This document shows positions 57,124-64,000 of a DNA stretch of 64,000 bases, one piece after another. The DNA comes from Methylobacterium sp. J-077 (GTDB lineage Bacteria > Pseudomonadota > Alphaproteobacteria > Rhizobiales > Beijerinckiaceae). The notes beneath the pieces are model-generated. The model made no database searches. It saw only the letters and a list, made by a program, of their open reading frames with translations, and had not been told where the DNA came from. Each line of letters starts with the position of its first letter. Within the stretch, counting starts at the first letter, position 1. Both the position numbers and the translations under genes were made by a program. The stretch spans positions 62,001-126,000 of the forward strand of contig NZ_JAKSYJ010000093.1 of assembly GCF_022829365.1 (NCBI RefSeq). The letters are read 5' to 3'.

Positions 57124-58098
57124 CTAGCCGATTCCGTCGAACAGGGCCGACGAGATGTAGCGCTCGGCAAACGAGCAGGCGATCGTGACGATCCGCTTGC
57201 CCTGGAACTCCGGCCGCTTGGCCAGTTCCAAAGCCGCGGCGACGTTGCCGCCGGTGGAGATGCCGCCCGGGATGCCCTCGAGCCGGGCGAGCGCCCGCGC
57301 GGTCTCGAAGGCGGTATCGTTGGAGACCTTGAGCACGCCGTCCAGGATATCGATGTGCAGGTTCTCCGGGATGAAACCCGCGCCGATGCCCTGGATCTTG
57401 TGCGGGCCGGGCTGGCCGCCGGAGATCACGGGCGACTCCACCGGTTCGACCGCAAAGACCTTGAGGTTCGGCAAGCGCGGCTTCAGCACCTCGCCGACGC
57501 CGGTCACGGTGCCTCCGGTGCCGACGCCGGCCACGAAGGCATCAAGCTGGCCGCCGGTGTCGCTCCAGATCTCTTCCGCCGTGGTCTTGCGGTGGATCTC
57601 GGGATTGGCCGGGTTCGAGAATTGCTGCGGCATCACCGAGCCCGGGATCTCCTTCAGCAGGTCCTCGGCCTTGGCGATGGCGCCCTTCATGCCCTGCGCG
57701 CCGGGGGTGAGCGCCAGCTCGGCGCCCAGGAAGGCCAGCATCTTGCGCCGCTCAATGGACATCGTCTCCGGCATCACCAGGATCAGACGGTAGCCCCGCG
57801 CCGCGGCCACGAAGGCCAGCGCGATCCCGGTATTGCCGGAGGTCGGCTCGACCAGCGTGCCGCCGGGCTGCAGCTTGCCCGAGGCCTCCAGGGCGTCGAT
57901 CATGTTGACGCCGATCCGGTCCTTCACGCTGGCGATCGGGTTGAAGAACTCGAGCTTCAGCAGGATCTCGGCATCGACGCCGTGCTCCTTGGGCAGGCGG
58001 TTGAGGCGCACCAGCGGGGTGTTGCCGATGGTCTCGGTGATCGAGCCGTAGACACGGCCGTGGCCGACCTTCGCCGGCGCGTTGAGGGAAGCGGCCAT
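57124..58098 (-). CDS. cysK: Cysteine synthase A (O-acetylserine sulfhydrylase)
   Basis: 324 residues. The PLP Lys is in [17 protein letters not shown], the substrate loop is [16 protein letters not shown], the phosphate-binding loop is [16 protein letters not shown] and a Ser/Thr near the PLP N1 is in [13 protein letters not shown]. The length matches the CysK family. It makes L-cysteine from O-acetylserine and sulfide in the cytoplasm. The start Met at 58098 fits homology. No cysE is beside it; the gene stands alone between two gene-free stretches. Confidence 0.94.
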   Translation of the reverse strand: MAASLNAPAKVGHGRVYGSITETIGNTPLVRLNRLPKEHGVDAEILLKLEFFNPIASVKDRIGVNMIDALEASGKLQPGGTLVEPTSGNTGIALAFVAAARGYRLILVMPETMSIERRKMLAFLGAELALTPGAQGMKGAIAKAEDLLKEIPGSVMPQQFSNPANPEIHRKTTAEEIWSDTGGQLDAFVAGVGTGGTVTGVGEVLKPRLPNLKVFAVEPVESPVISGGQPGPHKIQGIGAGFIPENLHIDILDGVLKVSNDTAFETARALARLEGIPGGISTGGNVAAALELAKRPEFQGKRIVTIACSFAERYISSALFDGIG

Positions 58099-58596
58099 CG
58101 CGGAACTCCTGCTGGTCTCATGTCGAACGGATGTCGGGTCCGGGCGGACCGTGCCAAGGGGGGCCTCGGCCGGGCGGCGGACAGGAGGCTGCGATATCGC
58201 GTCGCCGGACTGGGGGCAATCAGGCTAAGTGTCCTGTACGAAAGTTCTTTTTGCCCGTTTCACGGATGACGCGTGAATATGGAACACCGTCGCTGACGCA
58301 CGGCCATTCTGTGGAATATCGTTCTCTTAAAACGATGAGGGTCTGCCGCCGGCGGCGGGGATCCCTGAAACGCGATGGTGCCGGGGCGACACGGCGCGCG
58401 GTGCCCCCGGCCGCGCCGGGGTGGTCCCGTCTGGCCAAGTTTTGCGGCGATGGCGCAGGCACCGGACGACGCACGGTTCTTCGGGCCGCCGGACGCCGAT
58501 ATCGCGCGCCTGTTCGTGCCGGAGTCGCAGTTCAGCCTCGGCACCCTGCGCGATCGCGGCGAGACCGGTGTTCCGGCCTGCCGAGACGGCCGAACG
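58099..58596. other. Intergenic region between cysK and gcrA; no gene seen
   Basis: About 498 bases. Open frames in this stretch have no recognisable domain. One, beginning near 58450, reads like a start of a protein (AQAPDDARFFGPPDADIARL) but runs antisense into gcrA and is not supported by a ribosome binding site. No terminator or promoter of good quality is seen. Confidence 0.4.
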
Positions 58597-59127
58597 TTAC
58601 CGGAACGAGGCGACGCGCCGGTCGCGCTTGCGCTCCGCGGCCGGCTGGTAGGCGATCTCGGCGTGGTGGGTGCAGTAGGGCAGCCCGGTGATCGAGCGGC
58701 CGCCGCAGAACCGGAATTCCGGCGTGGTCGGATCGCCCAGCGGCCAGCGGCACATGGATTCCCGCAGGTCCATGATCGTGACCCGCTGCGATACCGACAG
58801 CGCCACGGGCTCCGGGGCCGCCGGGGCGGGAGTCGGGAAGACCGGTGCAGGACGATGCGAGAGGATCGCCACCGGTTCGGGCGCCTGGGTCTCGACCACC
58901 GCGATGGCGGTCTCGATCTCCACGGCCTTCACCGCTTGCGCGATCACGGGAGCCTCCTCGCCACCCCGGGCGCGGCCGCCCAGGCCGAGACGATGCACCT
59001 TGCCGATCACCGCGTTGCGGGTGACGCCGCCGAGCTGCGCTGCGATCTTGCTCGCGCTCTGCCCGTCTTCCCACAGCCGGCGCAAGAGCGCCACGCGATC
59101 ATCCGTCCAGCTCAGGCCCGCTTCCAT
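58597..59127 (-). CDS. gcrA: Cell-cycle transcriptional regulator GcrA
   Basis: 176 residues. The N-terminal helix-turn-helix SWTDDRVALLRRLWEDGQSA followed by SKIAAQLGGVTRNAVIGKVHRLGL is diagnostic of GcrA. The C-terminal sigma70-binding domain has LRESMCRWPLGDPTTPEFRFCGG and GLPYCTHHAEIAYQP, with the conserved Cys and His. GcrA binds sigma70 and activates promoters that carry methylated GANTC sites. An Ala/Pro-rich linker joins the two parts. The GGAGGGGG ribosome binding site fixes the start; a longer in-frame extension upstream is not coding-like. Confidence 0.95.
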   Translation of the reverse strand: MEAGLSWTDDRVALLRRLWEDGQSASKIAAQLGGVTRNAVIGKVHRLGLGGRARGGEEAPVIAQAVKAVEIETAIAVVETQAPEPVAILSHRPAPVFPTPAPAAPEPVALSVSQRVTIMDLRESMCRWPLGDPTTPEFRFCGGRSITGLPYCTHHAEIAYQPAAERKRDRRVASFR

Positions 59128-59568
59128 AGTCCCCCTCCGCCCCCTGCGGCCCGCGCGCCGTGTCCGTATCGGGGTGCGTTCCGGGTCGCTCGAGACCCGC
59201 CCGGCCGTACCGCCGGTGCGGACAGCACCCTTGAGCGTCACCCATGCGCGTCGGATGCCGCACCGCGTGCGACACCCTGTCTCGTCAGGCCACGGCCGGA
59301 CCCTAGCGCGGCGTTCGCGACGCTTGCAAGGGCGGCGCGAAGACGGAGACCGGCCCTGTCCACCGGCAATGGGCCGTTCCCCTGGGAAGGTGGTTACCGG
59401 GTGCCCGCGCACGCACCCATCCCGGCGCGGCGTGGCGCCGGCGTCACAGCCCGGCGCAATCACACCACAATCACGTCGAATGCTCAGCTTGGCCGGAACG
59501 GGGTCACGGCCGAGTCGCTTCCCTGTGGCATTAAAGGGCAAGCGTTGCTGTTATCCGAGGTGAGGACG
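59128..59568. other. Divergent intergenic region between gcrA and the patatin gene
   Basis: About 441 bases between two genes read in opposite directions, so it must contain both promoters. No convincing -35/-10 pair is seen. A GAGTC (GANTC) site lies near 59511 and a TTAA half-site near 59531, on the patatin side. No gene is recognised. Confidence 0.4.
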
Positions 59569-60756
59569 ATGGGTTACCGTCACGGGGGGCTGCGCGCGCT
59601 GGTCGCGCTCGGGCTGGCCGGTCAGGTTGCGGCCTGCGGCAGCGTCCCGCGCACCGCCTACACGGCCGAGCAGGCGGCGTTCGCCAGCGTACCCGGTATC
59701 CCCGGGGCGCGGGTCTACGCCGACGCCTCGGTCGACACGATCGCGGAACTCGCCGGCAATCCGCAGCGCCGCGCCGCCGGGTTCAACTATCTCGCGCTGT
59801 CGGGCGGCGGTGGCGACGGCGCCTACGGGGCCGGCGTGCTCAATGGCTGGACGGCCTCCGGAACCCGCCCGGAATTCAGCTTGGTCTCGGGCGTGTCGAC
59901 CGGCGCGCTGATCGCACCCTTCGCGTTCCTGGGCCCGGCCTACGATCCGTATCTCACCGAGTTCTACACCAGCGGCGTCGCGGGCGAACTGGTGACCTCG
60001 CCCAACATCGCCAACGTCCTGTTCGGCTCCGGCCTGTTCGGGGACGGGCGCCTGCGCAACCTGATCGGCCGCTACGTCACCCCGGAGCTGCTCACCGCCA
60101 TCGCGGAGGAGCATGCCAAGGGCCGTCGCCTCATGGTTGTGACGACCAATCTCGATTCCCAGCGCGCGGTGATCTGGAACATGGGCGTCATCGCGTCGAG
60201 CGGCGCGCCGAACGCCCTGGAGCTGTTCCGTGACGTGCTCGCTGCCTCCGCCAGCATCCCGGCAGTGTTCCCGCCGCAAATGATCGACGTGACTGCCGGC
60301 GACTCCCGCTTCCAGGAGATGCATGTCGACGGCTCGGTGGTCACGCCTGTCTTCACTCTCCCGCAGACGCTCCTGCTGCGCGACGGAAAGATCCGCACCG
60401 GCGGCAAGGCCAACATCTACGTGGTGATCAACGGCCGTCTGGAGCCGGATTTCGAGGTGACGAAGGACAACACCCTGTCGATCGTCGAGCGCTCGTTCAC
60501 GACGGCCAGCCGCGCCCGCTCGCGCGCCACCCTGACGGCGACCTACGCATTGGCGCGCGGCAACGGCATGGGCTTCAACCTGACCTATATCGACGAGAAC
60601 GGGCCGAAGGCGTCCGCCGCCAAGGGCTTCGACACCGGATACATGCGGGCGCTCTACCAGGAGGGGCTGGAGAAGGGCCGGACCGGCACCTTCTGGCAGC
60701 ACACGGTCCCGGCCGCGCCGACGCTCAAGCAGACCGCGGCCGCGGTGGCGAACTGA
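59569..60756 (+). CDS. Patatin-like phospholipase lipoprotein
   Basis: 395 residues. A lipoprotein signal with lipobox VAAC (Cys about 23) anchors it to a membrane. The patatin domain has the oxyanion loop SGGGGDGAYGAGVLNG, the nucleophile elbow SGVSTGALIAPF (Ser of GVSTG, about residue 111) and the catalytic Asp in MHVDGSVVTPV. These are serine lipases/acyl hydrolases with a Ser-Asp dyad. A GAGGTGAGG ribosome binding site fixes the start. The C-terminal 100 residues beyond the catalytic Asp carry AKGFDTGYMRALYQEGLEKG, common to bacterial patatins of this type. Confidence 0.9.
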   Translation: MGYRHGGLRALVALGLAGQVAACGSVPRTAYTAEQAAFASVPGIPGARVYADASVDTIAELAGNPQRRAAGFNYLALSGGGGDGAYGAGVLNGWTASGTRPEFSLVSGVSTGALIAPFAFLGPAYDPYLTEFYTSGVAGELVTSPNIANVLFGSGLFGDGRLRNLIGRYVTPELLTAIAEEHAKGRRLMVVTTNLDSQRAVIWNMGVIASSGAPNALELFRDVLAASASIPAVFPPQMIDVTAGDSRFQEMHVDGSVVTPVFTLPQTLLLRDGKIRTGGKANIYVVINGRLEPDFEVTKDNTLSIVERSFTTASRARSRATLTATYALARGNGMGFNLTYIDENGPKASAAKGFDTGYMRALYQEGLEKGRTGTFWQHTVPAAPTLKQTAAAVAN

Positions 60757-60774
60757 CTTTTCCCGGACTTCCGC

Positions 60775-60800
60775 GCCGCGCACCTGGGACGGTGCGCGGC
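60775..60800. terminator. Hairpin between the convergent patatin and 42-aa genes
   Basis: GCCGCGCACC (60775-60784) and GGTGCGCGGC (60791-60800) pair perfectly around a six-base loop. No T-run follows on either strand, so a Rho-assisted or RNA-stabilising role is as likely as intrinsic termination. Confidence 0.45.
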
Positions 60801-60811
60801 GATCGGGCCGG

Positions 60812-60940
60812 TTACTTGCCCAGGATCTTGGTGACCAGACGGCCAATCGGCGTCGCGGTGCTGGCGTTGCGGTCGTCGCGGTCGATGGGGCGGTTCTCGT
60901 TGCCGAGAAGCTTGGTGACGATGCGTCCGATCAGGCTCAT
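60812..60940 (-). CDS. 42-residue protein with duplicated IGRxVTKxLG motif
   Basis: An ATG at 60940 follows GGAGAGAG at good spacing and opens a 42-residue frame ending in TAA at 60814-60812. The peptide begins MSLIGRIVTKLLGNENRPID and ends TPIGRLVTKILGK, so a ten-residue motif IGR(I/L)VTK(I/L)LG occurs at both ends, joined by a charged linker of about 15 residues. Each copy is amphipathic and basic, which suggests binding to a membrane, nucleic acid or protein partner. Codon use is typical of the genome. The gene lies between the patatin and pyruvate kinase genes, 84 bases from the latter's stop on the same strand. No function is known to me. Confidence 0.7.
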   Translation of the reverse strand: MSLIGRIVTKLLGNENRPIDRDDRNASTATPIGRLVTKILGK

Positions 60941-61023
60941 GACTCTCTCCGCGCGTTCGCGCCAAAACGGCGCAGCTTGCCCATTAACGGGCGACGCGCG
61001 GGCGGCGTTCCCCCCGCGCCGCG

Positions 61024-62451
61024 TCAGACCTGCATCAGCCGGATGTTGTTGGTGTTCCCCATGGTGTGGAACGGGATGCCGGCGGTGACGACGATGATGT
61101 CGTTCGGCCGGGCAAAGCCCTCGTCCTGCGCGTGCTGGCAGGCCTTGGCGGTCATCTCCTCGTAGGAATCGACATCATCCGTGTGGACGCTGTGCGCGCC
61201 CCAGAGCAGGCACAAGCGCCGCGAGGTTGCGAGGCTCGGGGTCAGCGCCAGGATCGACGCGGCGGGGCGCTTGCGGGCAACCCGGGCCGCCGTCGTCCCG
61301 CTCGTCGTGTAGGTGACGATCGCGGCGGCGTGCACGGCCTCGGCCAGATCGGCGGTGGCGGTGGCGACCGCGTGAGGCGGCGTCTCCTCCTCGCCAGGCT
61401 CGGAGGCCGCCACGATCGAGTGGTAGAGCTTGTGGCCCTCCACGCTGCGGATGATCCGGTCCATCATCGAGACGGCCTCGACCGGATATGCCCCGGTGGC
61501 CGATTCCGCAGAGAGCATCACGGCATCGGCGCCGTCGTAGATGGCGGTGGCGACATCGGACGCCTCCGCACGGGTCGGCGCGGGCGCGTTGACCATCGAG
61601 TCGAGCATCTGGGTCGCCACGATCACCGGCTTCACCGCGAGCCGGCAGGCGCGGATCAGCTCCTTCTGCCGCCCGGGGACGTCCTCGTGCGGGATCTCGA
61701 CGCCGAGATCGCCGCGGGCGACCATCACGGCGTCGGAGAGCCGGATAATGTCGTCGATCCGCTCGAGGGCCTGCGGCTTCTCGATCTTCGACATGATGCC
61801 GGCCCGGTCACCGATGATCCCGCGGGCCTCGATCAGGTCCGACGGCTTCTGGACGAAGGACAGGGCGACCCAGTCGACGCCGAGTTCCAGCCCGAAGGCG
61901 AGGTCGGCCCGGTCCTTCGCGGTGAGCGGCGACAGGTCGAGCAGCGTGCCCGGCAGGTTGACGCCCTTGCGGTTCGAGATCGGGCCGCCGGTCACCACTT
62001 CGGCGGTGATCGAATCCCGCTCCGGCCCCACGACCCGCACCCGCACTCGCCCGTCGTCGATCAGGAGGTCCTGGCCTGGCACCACCGCGGCGAAGATCTC
62101 CGGGTGGTGCAGCGGGATCGCCTGCTTGTCGCCCTCGGACCCGTCGAGCACGAAGCGAATGGTCTCGCCGGTCACGAGATCCTGGCGTCCGCCCTGCAGC
62201 GTGCCGATGCGGATCTTCGGGCCCTGCAGATCCTGCAGGATGCCGATCGGCCGGCCGACTTCCTGTTCCAGGGCGCGGATCGCCGCGTGGACCTTGGCGT
62301 GATCCTCCTGCACGCCATGGCTGAAATTGAGCCGGAAGGTGTCGACCCCGGCGAGGAACAGGGCGTGCAGCCGGTCGGGCGCGGAACTCGCGGGACCGAC
62401 GGTGGCGACGATCTTGGCGTGGCGGTGACGGCGCATGCGGGTCTCTGCCAT
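61024..62451 (-). CDS. pyk: Pyruvate kinase
   Basis: 475 residues. The N-terminal KIVATVGPASS, LNFSHGVQEDH, QDLQGPKIRIG, the Lys/Glu in GIMSKIEKPQALERIDDII, MVARGDLGVEIPHEDVPGRQK and the APTRAEASDVATAIYDGADAVMLSAESA loop are all standard. It makes pyruvate and ATP from phosphoenolpyruvate. A terminal C-domain for effector binding is present (about 345-475). The start at 62451 agrees with homology. It lies downstream of, and on the same strand as, the MxaD-like gene, 124 bases away. Confidence 0.95.
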   Translation of the reverse strand: MAETRMRRHRHAKIVATVGPASSAPDRLHALFLAGVDTFRLNFSHGVQEDHAKVHAAIRALEQEVGRPIGILQDLQGPKIRIGTLQGGRQDLVTGETIRFVLDGSEGDKQAIPLHHPEIFAAVVPGQDLLIDDGRVRVRVVGPERDSITAEVVTGGPISNRKGVNLPGTLLDLSPLTAKDRADLAFGLELGVDWVALSFVQKPSDLIEARGIIGDRAGIMSKIEKPQALERIDDIIRLSDAVMVARGDLGVEIPHEDVPGRQKELIRACRLAVKPVIVATQMLDSMVNAPAPTRAEASDVATAIYDGADAVMLSAESATGAYPVEAVSMMDRIIRSVEGHKLYHSIVAASEPGEEETPPHAVATATADLAEAVHAAAIVTYTTSGTTAARVARKRPAASILALTPSLATSRRLCLLWGAHSVHTDDVDSYEEMTAKACQHAQDEGFARPNDIIVVTAGIPFHTMGNTNNIRLMQV

Positions 62452-62575
62452 GAGGGCGGCCTCCGGAAATCGGCCGGCCGATCGGGCCCGCCGACGGCAC
62501 CCACATTGGTAACGATGCGCGCCGAGGCGAGCTTTTTTTGCGAGGCGCGCGCGATTCGCCGATCCGGCCCGCCGC

Positions 62576-63073
62576 CTACTTGGCCGTTTCCCTGGCGATG
62601 CCGGCGAGACCCGCGTCGTAGACGCCGGTGATGTCCGCCAGCGCCTCGGCGTCGCTCATGCCCTCGGCGTCGAAGGTCGCGGTCCAGACCACCGTGGAGC
62701 CCGCGCCGTTCGGGCGGACCGCCAGCGTCGCGTTGTAGGCGCGCACCGGCAGCGGCCCCTGGATAAAGCTGTAGCTGTAGCTCATGCCCGCCTCGTCGCG
62801 GGCGGTCTCGACCTCGACGATGGTGCCGAGGCCGCCCTTCGCCACGACTCCCCGGACCTGCGCCCGGATGCCGTCGTCGTCGTCTTCGCGCGACAGGATG
62901 CAGCGTTCGACCTGCGGGTGCCACAGCCCGATGGCGCAGAAATCGCCGATCAGCGCCCAGACCGCCGTGGGCGGCGCCGGGATGTCGCGGCTGCGGGTCA
63001 CTTCGAGGGCGCAAGCCGGACCGGCGGCCAGCAAGAGTGCGGCGCCGATCGCCGCGTGGGCGGGTCGCTTCAC
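62576..63073 (-). CDS. Secreted SRPBCC-family protein, MxaD-like
   Basis: 165 residues. A signal peptide (KRPAHAAIGAALLLAAGPACA) precedes a START/Bet v 1-like fold: ALEVTRSRDIPAPPTAVWAL, then IGDFCAIGLWHPQVERCIL, SYSYSFIQGPLPVRAYNATL and VVWTATFDAEGMSDAEA. The IGDFCAIGxWHP segment is close to MxaD, the periplasmic accessory protein of methanol dehydrogenase clusters. No other mxa gene lies here, so it may be a stray MxaD paralogue. The GTG start at 63073 has GGAGG at a 7-base spacing. Confidence 0.8.
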   Translation of the reverse strand: MKRPAHAAIGAALLLAAGPACALEVTRSRDIPAPPTAVWALIGDFCAIGLWHPQVERCILSREDDDDGIRAQVRGVVAKGGLGTIVEVETARDEAGMSYSYSFIQGPLPVRAYNATLAVRPNGAGSTVVWTATFDAEGMSDAEALADITGVYDAGLAGIARETAK

Positions 63074-63302
63074 GATGGGGCCTCCGCGGGATGTCGCTGG
63101 ATGCAAGTAGGGCGCGTCCCGGGCAAAACCCATCCGTGTCTCAAGGCCGCCTATGCCTGGAAACCGTCGGTCATGACCGGTAAAAGCCGCGTTGATCGGG
63201 CGAATTGCTCGACCGGATTCGGCATTGCGAGCGCAGCGAAGCGACCCGGTGCCGCGCGCTTCGACCGGAAAACGCATGATTGGCCTGAAGCCGGGGACGC
63301 CT

Positions 63303-64000
63303 ATGGACGACCGCATCATGTCGGCTTCCCCATCGCGGCAAGGCAGCCATACGGGGCTTTGCGCCCTCAGGCTCGGGATCGCAGCCCTGGTGCTGGCTCC
63401 GGCGCTTGCTGTCGCGGCGCCGGAGCCAGCGCCGACCCCGTCCTTCGAGACCTGCCGCACCGATCTGATCGCCTGGGCCGCGGCGCATGACGTGCCGCAG
63501 GCCGTCGCACTGGCGCAGCTCGGCGGCCTGGAGCCCGATCCAGAGGTGCTGGCCGCCACGCGGAACCAGGGCGAGTTCGTCCGGCCGATCTGGGACTATC
63601 TCGAGGCCAGCGTCACGCCGGCCCGGATCGAGGCCGGGCAGCGCAAGCTCGCCGAGTTGGCGACGCCGCTTGCGGCGATCGAGGCGAAATACGGCGTCGA
63701 CCGTTACACCCTCGTCGCGTTCTGGGGCGTGGAATCGAGCTACGGGACCGTCCTCGACAACCTCGCGGTGGTGAAGCCGGTCGTGCGCTCGCTCGCGACC
63801 CTCAGTTGCGGTGATCCCACCCGGGCCGCCTACTGGCGCGACGAGCTGACCGCCGCCCTTCAAATTCTCGCCCGCGGGGAAGCGCCGCTCGACCGGATGC
63901 CCAATGGCCTGACCGGCTCCTGGGCCGGCGCGATGGGCCACACCCAGTTTATGCCGACCGTCTACCAGCAGCACGCGGTCGATTTCGACGGCGACGGCAA
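63303..64000 (+). CDS. Lytic murein transglycosylase MltB-like (partial)
   Basis: About 232 codons lie in the window and the gene continues past base 64000. A hydrophobic leader (LCALRLGIAALVLAPALAVAA) directs it to the periplasm. The SLT_2/MltB domain starts with RTDLIAWAAAHDVPQ and includes the catalytic Glu in AFWGVESSYGTVL, then GDPTRAAYWRDELTAAL and SWAGAMGHTQFMPTVYQQ. It cleaves the peptidoglycan glycan strand with 1,6-anhydro-product formation. A GGGGA site precedes the ATG at 63303; an upstream ATG at 63276 is also in frame. A peptidoglycan-binding C-terminus would lie outside the window. Confidence 0.88.
   Translation, partial: MDDRIMSASPSRQGSHTGLCALRLGIAALVLAPALAVAAPEPAPTPSFETCRTDLIAWAAAHDVPQAVALAQLGGLEPDPEVLAATRNQGEFVRPIWDYLEASVTPARIEAGQRKLAELATPLAAIEAKYGVDRYTLVAFWGVESSYGTVLDNLAVVKPVVRSLATLSCGDPTRAAYWRDELTAALQILARGEAPLDRMPNGLTGSWAGAMGHTQFMPTVYQQHAVDFDGDG

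Noticed and set aside
58375..59568. A long plus-strand frame joined to the start of the patatin gene
   Set aside because: The upstream part is antisense to gcrA and has no domain. The lipoprotein signal with a strong ribosome binding site at 59569 marks the true start.

Overview
This 64-kb window is GC-rich chromosomal DNA with very high third-position GC. It comes from an alphaproteobacterium, most consistent with the Methylobacteriaceae (Methylobacterium-like). The supporting signs are a GcrA cell-cycle regulator, an HWE-family histidine kinase, a MucR-type regulator, the trpA-accD-folC block with a zinc-ligand-poor AccD, a trxA/addA neighbourhood, and an MxaD-like SRPBCC protein. This assignment is inferred from gene content; no rRNA or tRNA gene was recognised.

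Layout. 1-4 kb: signalling genes (a membrane protein cut by the window edge, an Hpt protein, an HWE kinase) and a UbiB-family kinase. 4-13.5 kb: a sugar-acid catabolic island. Six minus-strand genes (FMN hydroxy-acid dehydrogenase, beta-propeller lactonase, MFS, uronate dehydrogenase, a signal-less binding protein, a second MFS) diverge from a LacI regulator, which is followed by a racemase-like protein and a hydroxypyruvate isomerase-like protein. Two LacI-type operators frame the regulator. 13.5-24.4 kb: a 2-hydroxyacid dehydrogenase/aminotransferase pair, an orphan binding protein, an IF-1 with a C-terminal tail, a DMT exporter, a molybdopterin oxidoreductase with its flavin reductase, ChaA, and a DbpA-type helicase. 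24.6-31.8 kb: a NarX/NarL-type two-component pair, TenA, a Tat-exported DJ-1 protein, TerB, CidA/LrgB, a decayed FAD oxidoreductase with an in-frame stop, and a MucR homologue without zinc ligands. 31.8-44 kb: a GH63-like hydrolase, a HAD phosphatase, trpA-accD-folC, an outer-membrane barrel, trxA and addA. 44-48.3 kb: a minC paralogue, a ParE-type toxin-antitoxin pair, a palindromic repeat and minCDE. 48.3-64 kb: a P450, an ABC exporter with a decayed ATPase domain, typA, three overlapping genes for small disordered proteins, cysK, gcrA, a patatin lipoprotein, a 42-aa protein with an internal repeat, pyruvate kinase, an MxaD-like protein and a partial MltB transglycosylase.

The most interesting items are: the LacI-controlled sugar-acid island, which has uronate dehydrogenase and a lactonase but no recognisable dehydratase or aldolase; the ABC protein with three NBD-like 'TVxxNLxxG' segments but no Walker A; two minC genes flanking a toxin-antitoxin pair; a near-consensus CtrA site and a GANTC site ahead of minC; the 42-aa duplicated-motif protein; and three short hydrophilic genes joined by 3-4 base overlaps or less.
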